Below, one piece after another: positions 40,913-53,014 of a stretch of 64,000 nt of DNA. Location of the stretch: NCBI RefSeq assembly GCF_030272615.1, contig NC_081410.1, forward strand, positions 289,723,957 through 289,787,956, written 5' to 3'. The DNA is from Cryptomeria japonica. Its lineage: Eukaryota > Streptophyta > Pinopsida > Cupressales > Cupressaceae. Every line of letters starts with the position of its first letter. Position 1 is the stretch's first letter. The notes below the pieces were generated by a model. The model made no database searches. It worked only from the letters and a program-made list of their open reading frames with translations, and had not been told where the DNA came from. The position numbers were made by a program, and so were the translations under genes.

Positions 40913-41759
40913 TGTTGGATATTGTTGGCATATGATGAATTGGCATGTTGATATGATGGTAATGTATGTTGTCATTGATGTCAATAAGTACAAGTAAACC
41001 AGTATGAAGATAAAAAGAAGTTGGTGAATCGGTATGAAGAGGTATGAAGAGATACTATGAACCGATGTTAGAGTTTCACTAAGCGTGACTATCGGTTGGT
41101 AGTCTCAGCTCTAGGGTTTCCAGTTTGGAAATCCAGCTTGTGCACTACAACCAATGATACTCTGTGATGAGTTAGCTAAGAGATGAGAATGAGATTGAGG
41201 TGCCATGCCAGTTTTGTGCACGTGAAGGATTTCCTTGAGGATCTTGCAAGTGAAGATTGATTGCATTAAATGTATACCTTGGGAATGAACATTCTTCTTA
41301 GTGGTATGAGAAGAAAGTGTGATGGGTTATTGATTACCATATGTGGTGAAGAATGAATGATGCATATTGTCTTGTGATCTATTTAAGATTGTATTGCACT
41401 ATGCAAAGTGTTTGGATGGTCAACATTGGACTGCTTCTATTGTAAACCAAAGATGCTTAGGGTTTAGGGTTTATGCTACCGACCCTAATTGTTGTCTATA
41501 AGGTTGATGATGTTTGTTATTGTAAGTTGTTGGCAAATGTTGTGTGTGTATCTGATTGATGAGATACTTGCTAGACCAGTAAGAGGAAAACTGCAGAGTG
41601 TGATTGCAGAGTAGAGGAAATGAAAAGGATCTGCCTTGGCATGTAGTGTTGTTATCAGATCAGAGTTTTACCTATTGTCTTCTAACCATTTCAATAGTTG
41701 GAAAACCCCTTTACCGAGTAGCTTTAACAGGCTTATTATAAATCCTTTAACCAGGTGAC
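40913..41759 (+). repeat. LTR of copia D, left piece
   Basis: Starts TGTTGGATATTG, differs from the E LTR, and is broken by solo LTR B' after GTGAC (41,755-41,759). With 46,309-46,908 it gives an LTR of about 1.45 kb. Confidence 0.75.
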
Positions 41760-42564
41760 TGTCATGCCCAAACTTTGGGCCAAAACATAGACAACAATTT
41801 TTTATTTTTTTTGAGACACTTATTTATATGCAACCGTTGCTTAAATAGTTGTGACAACTTAACATGTGGTTCTAACGAATTATTAATTGATATTAAATAC
41901 TAACATAACAATTTACGATAGTTCCTATTATCAAGTGGGGCGAATAAAATTTATAAGGGAATATTAAATTCACTCAAAAGTCTTTATCAATTAGGTTGTG
42001 ATTATTAGTACATAAATCAATCCGTTCCTCTTATCTAGACATTAACATAATTACTTGGCTCTACATTAATTATTTATTACATATCAAACTCCCTCCATCC
42101 TGTAAATACGTTCCTTCTTAATAACTTAATTTTACAAAGAAAATGGCTTCTATTAATTTAATACCAATGCTCATTTTATTGCGTTAATATTATCAAATGG
42201 AGCAGTTACAATTTAAAGTGCCTAACATCATTAAGATGTTTTAATTTACCTGGTAATAGTTCCCACTTGAGTTAATAGGGCTCACCAGACTTAGTCCACT
42301 TAGAGGGATTAATTTTTACGCCTCCACTCTATCCTCTTAAATTAATTATTTAATTACTTTATTTAATTATTCCGTTTATTTATAAAAATCCATTTAGATC
42401 TCCAAGATTAATTTACCAAATTCATCCAAATTTTTCATAAGATTGAACTCCAAAACATTTAGAATTTATACATCCTTTTAAAATATGCCCATTTGAATTT
42501 CAAAAGCATATATAAGTTTATAAAATATTTAGTCTAAAAATTTGCCCTATTCATTCATACTTTC

Positions 42565-42607
<43 letters not shown>

Positions 42608-43166
42608 ATTCTTTTTATTTTTTTTATTTTCACAGATTCTTAAAATATGCATGCAAACCCTAACTTAAAATTTATATTATAAAATACTCTATATACCCTT
42701 CTTAAAAATCTCTTCTCTTCTCATGTTACCCTAACCCTACACGGGCTAGGGTTTTTTTTTTTTTTGTTTCTTGCATTGCAGGGCCAATCGAATTCGAAAT
42801 CATGGAGGAGTGGCCGAAGTTTTTTTTTTTTTTTGAACGGGGAGAGGCAGTGGTGCGAGGGTTTTACTCGGCCGCCACTGTGTGTGTACACAGTGGTGGC
42901 ACGGGCCCCGCCCACTATGTGCCCACACAGTGGCGGTCTGCGGGCCGTCCACTGTGTGTTCACACAGTGGCGGCATGGGCGCTGCCCACTGTGTGCCCAC
43001 ATAGTGGCGGTCCACGAGCCACTCACTGTGTGTTCACATAGTGTCAGTGTTGGCGCCACCCACTGTGTGCACACACAGTGGGTTTCGGCCCTCCACCCGA
43101 AACCCTATTTTTTTAAATTTTTTTTTTTTATTTTTATTTTTATTTTTATATATATTTTTTAAAATA

Positions 43167-43203
<37 letters not shown>

Positions 43204-43237
43204 TTTACATTATAAATACAAATATGGGTTAAATATG

Positions 43238-43291
<54 letters not shown>

Positions 43292-46200
43292 TTCTAGATA
43301 TAAACTTAAATAAACATATTTTGAATGCATTTAAATTATAGGGTTAAGGTTTTCTGTAAGTAAGTACGTACTATTATTCTTCGAACAGACTGATTAAATT
43401 ATCCCTAACTAGATCCATGTATTATATTTCTTTTCTTTCTTTGCTAACCTTGTTGCTTTAATAAAAAATAGGCGAAAATAATTTAGATCTATTTAAATTT
43501 AGTTTTACTTTCTACCAAAAGTAAGGTAATTATCAGGATTAAATCCACTGGGAATAGTATAGGTTTTATTTTCTGCAAAAAGTTAACTAATAGAGTACGA
43601 TAATTTTAACAGCAACTATATACATATGTGATTATTAAAACTAGATAGACCATTTAATTTCTAGACTTAACCTTCTGCAAGTAAATTTGTGATTTTAATT
43701 TCTGCACTTAATTTATCTAGATTCCTTTAAATTTAGCCATGCAATAGGATTTAAACTGGAACTTTCATATTTGAAAACAACATGCATGCAATCATTAAAT
43801 TATTTCCCTATTTCCTTAATCTATATTTCATATGCATAAAGGGGTAAAATAAATTTCATTACTCTTTCCAAAATATTGTATAACCTGCAATTATTAAAGT
43901 ACAGAAAAACTTTAGGAGCTAAATCCAGACTCATTTCTTTTGTATAGCATAAAACAATATTTCATCTCTTTAAGGTACATTAAATTATGAAATAACCTTC
44001 AATACTAATGGATCTCTCATTTCTATTAAATGAGGCTCTCACAAACATTTGATACCTCTCTTTTCAAAAAATAGACACGACATAATTTTCTATTACAATG
44101 TTGCAACTTAAAAAAAAACATAAACATTCCAATTCCCAAATCTTTTATGAAACCCGCAATCTCTACTTGTCCTTTTTCCTTTCTTCCAACAACCTACAAA
44201 TAAAACATAGGCTATGACCATGGAGTGCTCACCTCCCAGCCTAGGCTAACTAGTAGCCACCCCCGAGCTCAGAGAACCAAGCCCTAGACAGGCAACAAAC
44301 ATGCAAACTCAAAAGACAGAAAAATACACAACTCAAACACAACCCCAACCCGGGCTACACTGCACCACACATTGGTGATGTCTTTTCAAGGGTGGTAGTG
44401 GACCAAGTACCCTGAGGAGACTGCAAGTATGGTAAAAAAAATAGCCACCTCATGGCAAACCAAAACATATAGCCACCTCATGGAAAACTAAATACATCAA
44501 GTATAACATAAATCAACCCTTTATTCCTTATGCCCCCCAAGGCATTCATACCTTATTTCCCTCCTTATGACCCCCAATGCATAAATAAGCCATGCAGAAA
44601 GGGTTACATAAATTCCCTTTTGATCGCTCTCATAACGAGAGTCTCTCACTTGAGGGCTGTCACTTCTACCACCCACAAGATCCTCCTCTCTCCCAAGAGT
44701 AGGAGATCTTGATTACTCCCAAACACGCATACAAAGTATAAAAAAATTTCCAAATAAATCTCCAAGAGAACATGCATGAAAACAAATCTTTTTCACAAAC
44801 ATTACTTACTAACACATGCAATAAGAAATCCATTATGTGATGAATACAACCAACCTTAATCTGCCCAAAGGTAGGTTAGTTTTGTTGAGGATGAGCAGCC
44901 CAATTCCACGGTTCCTCCCTTTCTACCCTTAGCTAAAATTCTCAAACCAAATTCATTCTTTTACTTTACAAAATTCTCTTGTCTCCAAAAATGGAGAGTG
45001 GGTGATTACCCTCAAATTTTCAAATTCTTGCTTAAGAAGCTCAATCTCCCAGTTCTCACAAGTTTCTAAAAAACTAAAGAGGAAGGTAAGACAGAATGGG
45101 AAAGAGAACTCTCATTCGAAAAGGAAAGTTTACAACTAGGTTCAAACTTCTATTTTCAATTTTCGCACAACTCAGAAAAGTCAAATTTTAGAGTGTCAAA
45201 AAGGTCACTTAGGAGTAGAAACTTGCCTAAAATTACCCCTAACCCTTAGGTATACCTTATGGGCTTTAGGAAACCCTATTAAACTACCCCTAGGTGTTCA
45301 TTTAACCCATTTTAAACCTCTCTGAAGTTTATTTTCGGGTCAAACATATGTTGACCTCTCCAAAGATTCTTTTCCCAAGGTATTTATGACATCACGTTAC
45401 ATTAATTGAAAAGGCTATAGTTGAACACTTTCCCACCAAGATAAAACATTTAAACTTAAATCCACACATGTGTTAAGTGACACAAATAAAACACTTTTAC
45501 AATTTAAAACATGAAATCGTCTCTTGTGGATTTTACACAATAACTTTAAATAACACTTAACACACATGCAACATATACTGTTACGAATAAAATACAACAC
45601 AAACGGGGTGTTGTCTCTCCAAATAGACAACCCCTGGCTTACGAACATACATAAGTCTAGGTTTGGTTCTCCATTATATTCCCATGGTCACATGGATAAT
45701 TCCTGCGCCACTCAATTTACACATTAGTACTTCCAAATAATCTCATATAATATAAAACACATGAATAATAATGCACTACAAACACTCTGCATACAATATA
45801 CATTTATCAATCAATACATCTTTCATCCAAATAACTCCACATAACAATTATCATCATTCACATAATTTTGATCCATACATTAAAACATGCAATCCTATTT
45901 CAATCCTCATAGTAAAGTCATGCAAATCCAATAATGACATACCTCCTCTCAAATTTATCCTATCTTAGGATCATATAGAGTTCTTTATCATAAAGCATAT
46001 AAATGAAGCATCAAGATTCATCATTGTTATCAAATCATAAAATCATATACATTCTACATCCAGACATAGCTGACATACGTTAAATCAAGATTATCCAGTC
46101 ATTGGATCTTTTAGGATTTCAAATTCATAACATATCCAAAAAGTACACCACAAGGTGCAATAACTCTATAACTTGGTTCAATTACCTTTCTCACCAATCT

Positions 46201-46303
46201 ATCTATCTAACACAATCCATTCTATTGAATTATAAAGCATTTATTAATAGGTCACACATGGTCAACTAAGTAAATCAAAGCTTGGTTTGGGGAAGGCCTT
46301 ACA
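41760..46303 (-). mobile_element. Solo LTR B' of the long-LTR gypsy family, 4544 bp
   Basis: Starts TGTCATGCCCAAAC and ends GGCCTTACA, inverted relative to gypsy A. It is flanked by a perfect 5-bp duplication GTGAC (41,755-41,759 and 46,304-46,308). This is the only uninterrupted copy in the window and gives the family's LTR length directly. Contents on the plus strand: AT-rich start; palindrome near 42,728-42,750; GC-rich 37-bp tandem array (42,876-43,080); AT microsatellites (about 42,570-42,602, 43,171-43,201 and 43,240-43,286); then about 3 kb of AT-rich DNA shared with B and A. No coding sequence is supported. Confidence 0.92.
42876..43080. repeat. 37-bp tandem repeat, five units plus a 20-bp partial, each with a palindrome
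   Basis: Units start at 42,876, 42,913, 42,950, 42,987, 43,024 and 43,061. Each opens with CACTGTGTGNNCACACAGTG or a close variant (a 20-base inverted repeat), followed by a 17-base GC-rich linker that varies. There are no spacers of the CRISPR kind. Confidence 0.92.
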
Positions 46304-46308
46304 GTGAC

Positions 46309-46908
46309 TCAAGATCATTGAATTCTTTAAATCCTCTAGTGAGGTAACCTCTAACAGGGTTTCAACCTTTAACAGGGTATATAGCCATCCCTTAGCTAGG
46401 TGATCTTTAAAAGGATCAGTTCCTAGTAGAACCTTATTGTAAAAGTCTTTAACCGGACTAGGCTCCTAATAGAGCGAGTTTCAAACAAGTTTAAAATAAG
46501 CTTGTGGGTATTCATCCCCACCATGGTTTTTCCCATTTGGGTTTCCATGTGAAAAATCTATGTGTCACGAGTTGTGCATTTTTCATGTGATGATTAAGTA
46601 TTTTGTGTTTTAGTAATTATACATACAGAGCTATTAGGTTATGGTATTACTGGTATACCACATGCATATGTTTATGGGTGAATTTGTTATCAAGTATTGA
46701 ATGTATTTGAGGTGTTCAAACTTATCAATTTATGTTGTCTGAAGTCTCACTGTGTTTAACCGGTATTGCTATGGTTAAGTTTAGTAATGAAGACAGCTGA
46801 TTGATATTTCTTTAACTTGATAAGTTGTTGAGAAAGTTTTTGTCTGTACTGATTCACCCCCCCCTCTCAGTGCCAATTAGGGTATTTATTGTTCATCATT
46901 GTTCGTCA
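46309..46908 (+). repeat. LTR of copia D, right piece
   Basis: Resumes after B' and ends TTCGTCA. It contains several short AACAGGGT/AACCGG phrases and the TTCACCCCCCCCTCTCAG phrase just before its end. Confidence 0.75.
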
Positions 46909-46910
46909 AT

Positions 46911-46922
46911 TGGTATCATAGC
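46911..46922 (+). other. Primer binding site of copia D
   Basis: TGGTATCATAGC, two bases after the LTR end; initiator-Met type. Confidence 0.75.
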
Positions 46923-46980
46923 AACTCTAGGTCCTCGGTGATATAAGCTTAACCACTTGAGGTAAAAGATCATATTGTAA

Positions 46981-49900
46981 TGATAAAGAGGGAAGGTCCT
47001 AAGTTCAATAGAGATAACTTCAAGATATGGAAGGACCGAATGAATATTTACATCAAGAGTATGGGTGCTCAACACTGGATCTATGTTGAAAATGCCTATG
47101 TGATTCCCACTGGCACTCTGACCGATGATTAGAAGAGAGAGATTCAGGAAAATTGGCAAGTCATGAAAGCCCTTATCAGTAGCTTGTCAAATATTGAGTT
47201 TATTGATGTGCAAGACAAGGACACTCCTAAGGATGTATGTGATGCACTGGAAACCATTTATGGTGGTGATGAAAGGATTAATTCATTTATGGAAAGGGTA
47301 AATGAAATTGTCATGGGAATTCAATATTGTGGTGGATCTTTGAGTGAAGATGAAATAGTTTCTAAAGTTTTGAGAGTTTTAGCACCGGATTATAAGATGA
47401 AGGCTACTACAATTAATGAATTGAGAACAATGGGAAATACTTATGTCAATAGAGATACCTTGGTTGGGAAATTATCTTCTTTTGAGCTTGAATAATTTGG
47501 GAGATATGAAGTCTGAACCTACTTTTCATGCATTTACATCATCAGCTGACAAGCAAGATTGGAAAGCTTTGTTTGCAAAGGAATTAGAATATATGAAGAG
47601 GGAAGATGAATAATTTGAGAAACTTGAAGCCCTATTTTATAGAAGAGTACCTAAAGGACTGGTAGGAAGTAAGTATGAAGGAAAATCACCCTTTAAATGG
47701 TTTGCATGTAATAAGATAGGTCATTTTGCATCCATATGTCCTAAAAGGAATTCAAGATTTGAAGAAACTGGAAATATTTTAAGCCTAACCCTGAATATCA
47801 GAACAAGCATAAGTATAGAAGAAGCAGAGATGAATCATGTTTCTTTGCTGATGAGGAAGGTGTAACTGATTTAGATGATGGACCGACACAAGACTCTGCT
47901 AGTGGTTCTGGCAATAGAAAGGAATGGGTATTCCTAGCTATCAAGGAAGATGATCCGATATTGGAAGAGAGTGTACCTCAAGAAAAGGCCCTTGTTGCTA
48001 AAATTTAAGATAAGAATGAAAGGGTAATTGATAGTGGATGTTCACATCATATGACTGGAGATAAAAATAAGTTTCTATCTTTGCAAGAATTTGATGGCGG
48101 TCTAGTTAGATTTGGAGATGAAAAAGCATGCATGATCAAAGGAAGAGGAACCATATCATTAGATGGTAATAACAATACTAATAATGTTTATTATGTTGAA
48201 GATTTAAGGCATAATCATTTGAGCGTAGGACAGTTGGTGGATAAGGGATTTGAATTACAATTCAAGGATGGAAAATGCAAGATCATTAATAGATCTAGAT
48301 TGGAGATTGCAACCATTACTTAGACAAAAGGTAATGTATTTCATTTGAATTTTGGTGAGAAGACATATTTTATTGCACAAATTGATGAGATTTGGCTTTG
48401 GCATAAAAGCCTATGTCATGTGAATTTTGATCGCACAGTAAAAATCAGTTCTACTAAGGTAGTTAGAGATATACCTAGGATTGTGAAGCCCTATAATCTA
48501 GTATGTAAAGAATGTCAAATGGGAAAACATGTCAAAACCTCTTTTAAGAGTATATTAAGATAAATCTAATGATGTTCTTGATCTTATTCATATTGATTTG
48601 TGTGGTCCTACTAGAATCAAAAGTTTTCAAGGTGATAGATATTTTATGCTAATCATTGATGATTATTCTAGAATGATGTGGGTTAGTTTTCTAAGGGAGA
48701 AATCTAAGGCTTTTGAAAAGTTTAAAATCTTTAAAGATAAAGTTGAAACTGAGATAGGATTGAAGATTAAGTGTTTAAGGTCAGATCATTGTGGAGATTT
48801 CACATCCAATGAGTTTATTAACTTTTATGAGAAGAATGACATAAGGAGACATTTTTCTACTCCTCGAACACCTCAACAAAATGGAGTTGTGGAAAGAAAG
48901 AACAAAAATATCTTGGATGCTTCTAGAACCATGATGGTGGAAGCTAATATAACTCATATCTACTGGAGAGAAGCAATGAGCACAACAATTTATACATTCA
49001 ATAGAGTTCATATCAAAGGAGAAAATGGTAACACCTTATGAGTTATGGTTTGGCAATACATCTTCAGTTAAGTACTTCAGAATATTTGGTAGTAAATGTT
49101 ATATCAAGAGAGATGATTTCATTGGAAATTTTGATCCTAGATGTGATGAAGGAATATTACTTGGTTATTCTAATGAAAGCAAAGCATATAGATGTTATAA
49201 CAAAAGATTGTAGAGGATTGTGGAGAGTGCTAATGTCAAGGTCGATGAGTAGAATAGAAGTCAAATCAGAATTATGAGCAAGAACCGACATTGGAAATGA
49301 TCATAACTAAATTGGTAATGCCTTTTCTAGAACAAAATATTGAACCAGTTACTCTGGTAGTATCAAAAAATTCAACAGTAACTGAAGACTGGGAAAGAGG
49401 AACAAAGAATCAGAAGACTCCTAGGTATGTAAGGTTAAATCATTCAAAAGATTAGATCATTGGGGATAAGAACAAAGGAGTGATGACAAGAAGAAGATTG
49501 GAAATTGATGAGGTATGTTTAACTTCTCAAGTTGAACCGGTATTAGTAACTGAAGCATGTAAGAATGAATGTTGGATACAAGCTATGGAAGAAGAATTAG
49601 ATCAGATATAAAATAATAGCATGTGGATTTTAGTTCCCCGACCTAAAAATAAGAATGTTATTGGAATTAAATGGGTTTTTAGGAATAAATTAAATGAAGA
49701 TGGAAAAGTTGTAAGGAATAAAGCTAGATTGATTTGTAAAGGATATTCTTAGAAGGAAGGAATTGATTATGGTGAAACCTTTGCACCTGTATCTAGGATT
49801 GAAGCTGTAAGATTATTTCTTGCCTATGCTACACATAAAAGCTACAAGGTTTATCAGATGAATGCTAAGTGTGCTTTTATAAATGGGGATCTTGATGAGG

Positions 49901-51057
49901 AAGTTTATATTGAACAACCTAATGGTTTTTCACTTTTAGATGATAAAAACATGGTTTGTAGGTTAAAGAAGGCCTTATATGGATTGAAACAGGCACCTAG
50001 AGATTGGTATGCAAGGTTGGACAAATATCTTTTAAAACTTGGTTTCACTAAAGGTAATGTTGATAGTAATCTATATTATAAAGTCACTGATGATGATATA
50101 TTGATTATTGAGGTCTTTGTTGATGACATCATTTTTGGAGGTAAAGATAAGTTGTGCATGGAATTTTCTAAAAATATGGAGAATGAATTTGAGATGTCTA
50201 TGATTGGGGAAATAAAACTTTTCTTAGGTTTGCAGATTACTTAGAATAATAAAGGTATTTTACTATGTCAAACTAAGTATGCTAGGGAGTTATTAAAGAA
50301 ATTTGGTATGGAAAATTTTAATACTCCTATGGTTACAAGTGAGAAATTGACAAAGAAAGATTAATCAACATTGAGAAATCCTACAATATACAAGTCTATG
50401 ATTGGAGGTCTGCTATATTTGACTCAAACTAGACTGGAAATAATGAATGCAGTTTGCATTGCATCAAGATATCAAAGTGATCCTAGATAAAATCATGAGA
50501 GTGTAGTGAAAAGGATTTTTAGGTACTTACAAGAAACATCTGAATATGGTTTGTGGTACCCTAAAGATGATGACTTTACTTTATGTGCATATACATATGC
50601 AAATTGGACAGGTGATATTGATAACTGGAAAAGTACTTCGAGTGGAGCTTTCTTTCTGGGAAAGAAACTTATTTCATGGATCAACAAGAAATAGTCATGT
50701 AGTTCCTTATCTATTGTTGAAGCTAAGTATGTTGTTGCTGCTACTAGCTATACACAAGTTCTATGGATGAAGCAAATGTTAAAGGACATAAAAGTGCATT
50801 GCAATGAACCAGTAGTTATTCACTGTGATAACTCTACTACTATAGACATATCAAAGAATTTGGTATTTCACTCTAAGACAAAGCACATATCTATAAAGTA
50901 TAACTTTTTGAAGGACAAGGTGGAAGAAAATAAAGTTGGACTGGTTTATATGAACACTAAAGAGAAGATTGCAGAAATCTTCACTAAACCTTTGCCTAAA
51001 GAATCATTTGAGTACCTCAGAGATAGATTAGGTGTTTCTACCCCTCCGACAAAAAAA
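46981..51057 (+). pseudogene. Gag-pol polyprotein of copia D (defective)
   Basis: Gag starts at ATG 46,981 (FKIWKDRMNIYIKSMG). A short internal deletion lies around CDALETIYGGD at about 47,240-47,275. The zinc knuckle near 47,695 reads W-x2-C-x4-H-x4-C, the first Cys being lost. Protease is intact at VIDSGCSHHMTGD (near 48,030). The pre-integrase HHCC is at 48,390-48,530. Integrase lies at 48,580-49,040, with D in HIDLCGP, D in LRSDHCGDF and E in VVERKNK. RT lies at 49,580-50,240 (YGLKQAPRDWYARL, catalytic VFVDDIIFGG near 50,120). RNase H follows to 51,057, ending IFTKPLPKESFEYLRDRLG. About ten stops and a few frameshifts are present. It is close to G at protein level but a distinct family. 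Confidence 0.9.
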
Positions 51058-51427
51058 TGATTGATTCTTTTTGGCATCAGTCCGGTATGAATTATCAAAG
51101 CTATTATTCATTCTTGATTGATGTGGATTTGCTACTACTTAGGGGGAGTAGTTAGTCTTGTGATTTAGTGGTTTATGATTTTTCTTTGATATTTATGTTA
51201 GATCTTTGGCATTGATGTCAAAGGGGGAGAGATATTCATGTAAAAAAATTAAGGAGTTATATACTTTAGGGGGAGAAATTTGCAAAACTTAACTCTGATA
51301 TCATCTACAGGGAGAGTATGAATCAAAACTTCATTTCTATATTCTCGTGTGGGAGATTTGTCTGGCATTTCTTGGCACTTGGATGTTTTTCACATCTAGT
51401 GTTGCCATCAATGCCAAAGGAGGATAT
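51058..51427 (+). other. 3' untranslated region before the E 3' LTR
   Basis: Contains the motif GGCATTGATGTCAAAGGGGG (51,209-51,228) and, next to the LTR, GTTGCCATCAATGCCAAAGG (about 51,402-51,421), followed by the purine-rich AGGAGGATA. Whether it derives from D or E cannot be decided by eye. Confidence 0.65.
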
Positions 51428-52664
51428 TGTTTGAAATTTAGAGGAATTGATTATGTGTTGCATTGATGTTTTGTCATTGATGTCAACACTAGTTGCTTTG
51501 GCTATTTATCGATATCCTTTTGGTCTTGGTAGGATGATTGGTTTTTGCTTGGTAAGATCATGTTGATCCGGTATACTCTGGTATGCTTTGGCTTATGGAA
51601 TTGGCTTATATATACTATTCATGCTACTCAGATACATGTTCAGTCAGTTGGTATTGATTTGGTGATTGGATGCTATCTTATATGTTGGTAAGCCTAGTTT
51701 ATTGATCCGGTGAGGGTTTCACTGGTAGAGCTTTGTTGAAGATATTTTGATATTATGAATAAGTCGTGTTGGTGTGGCTTCTAGTAGGGATTAAGGATGC
51801 TGATGGTGATCATGTTCGAGCCTTGACTAATTAGGATCATTTCTTTAGCATGTGTGGACCTAAATTGGGTCCGATGCTATCTAGGTTATGGACCGACTTA
51901 ATGTAATGTGTTGATTAGACTCCTCGATGTGTTTTCAAGATGACTTATGGGTTGGATGATATTTATTTGGTCTCAGGAAGACATGTTTTATAATTATGTA
52001 ATAGGTTTTATTGTCTAGGTGGCCAACCTAATTGTTTAAGGTCTAGGGTTTGTGTATATATGTGTATGATCTCATTGTAGATCATGATGGGAAATGGTAT
52101 GCAAACGAATAATGTAATAGTCATTCATGCAGAGGATTTGGTCAATCATAGGTGATCAAGTTGGGTTTATGTAAGAGGTTTAAGACCTCCCAGTATTGAG
52201 CTTAACTTGAATTGTACTCAGGCATAGGAGATTTTATTATTGCAGTTCATTATTCCTTCTATATTATAGTTTTGATTTCTTAAGTAGTCAGTGAGACTCC
52301 TTTTGTAATGAGTAATGTGCTCTACGTTGTTGGCCTTCCTACAAGTGCAGGCCCCTCAATTTGTAATTACATACTTACTGCAGAAGTATTATCTGACTAT
52401 GGGTAGGATTCCAACTATGGTTTTTCCTTTTACTGAGTTTTCCACATATAAATCTTGGTGTCATGTGGATGGTATCTATTCTCTAATTGTTGTCTGTGCT
52501 TAATTGGTTTGTCTGTTGTTTCGATAATTGGTTTATATATTTTGGTATTGATCTTATGTGTTTTGGTAATAAAGTTTTAAATGTTTAAGGTTTTGGTAAT
52601 CTGGTGACAACTAATTCGCTCCCCCCTCTTAGTTGTCCTCCAGTTATTTGAATTTTCTTGCACA
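51428..52664 (+). repeat. 3' LTR of copia E
   Basis: 1237 bp, TGTTTG...TTGCACA. The last 10 bases differ from the 5' LTR, and the flanks do not form a clear duplication. Confidence 0.85.
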
Positions 52665-53014
52665 ATTTACTACTATTGTATTGTACTATTAGCTTACTAG
52701 AACACAAAGTATTGTGATTTCTAAGTGTGTGGTCTTCCTCCCAAAAGATTTTTCCCTTAGATATATAGATTGTTTTCAGTTTTGTATATATTTATGCATG
52801 TTCATTATCTACTTATAAATGTGGTTCTATTTCTATAATAGTTAAGATTTGTAAGATAATTTACACTATCTCTCACACCAGATTAGTGTAAAGAAGCATT
52901 TTCCACCCCTTAGCTTCCTTTCAAAGGTGATATAAGATTTCATTACTAATATTGAAAATGGATAAGGATGCATATCTTCTCTTAACACTATGGTTCCTTC
53001 TATAACATAGTCTC
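52665..53014 (+). repeat. Probable right piece of F's 3' LTR and adjoining unassigned DNA
   Basis: AT-rich, no ORF. A CTCACA end near 52,877 would close F's LTR. From there to 53,014 I see nothing identifiable. Element I begins at 53,015. Confidence 0.4.

Larger units (their letters stand above)
39323..52664 (+). mobile_element. Composite Ty1/copia element E/D
   Basis: The outer LTRs are 39,323-40,549 (TGTTGGAAATTTGG) and 51,428-52,664 (TGTTTGAAATTTAG), clearly one family. Behind the 5' LTR come E's primer site and a gag fragment (40,607-40,912). That fragment is cut by a different LTR, D (40,913-46,908, split by solo LTR B'). D's own primer site and gag-pol follow, and then E's 3' LTR. D has no 3' LTR of its own. 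No convincing 5-bp duplication flanks E (AAATG against ATTTA). Confidence 0.8.
34842..52877 (+). mobile_element. Old, degraded Ty1/copia element F (split by composite E/D; 5' end outside window)
   Basis: Coding remnants at 34,842-38,693 show the copia order. A probable 3' LTR begins TGTTGAC at 38,758, is broken at 39,322 by element E, and may end CTCACA near 52,877 (about 780 bp in total). The right LTR end is tentative because no second LTR copy is in view. F is the most decayed element and therefore probably the oldest. Confidence 0.6.

Noticed and set aside
42876-43080. CRISPR-like regularly spaced repeat
   Set aside because: The 37-bp units are directly tandem, with an inner palindrome and a variable linker but no unique spacers or cas genes, in plant LTR DNA.
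42721-43162. Overlapping frames of 117 and 132 aa on both strands
   Set aside because: Produced by the 37-bp repeat, whose length is not a multiple of three, so several frames repeat the same words. Non-coding LTR.
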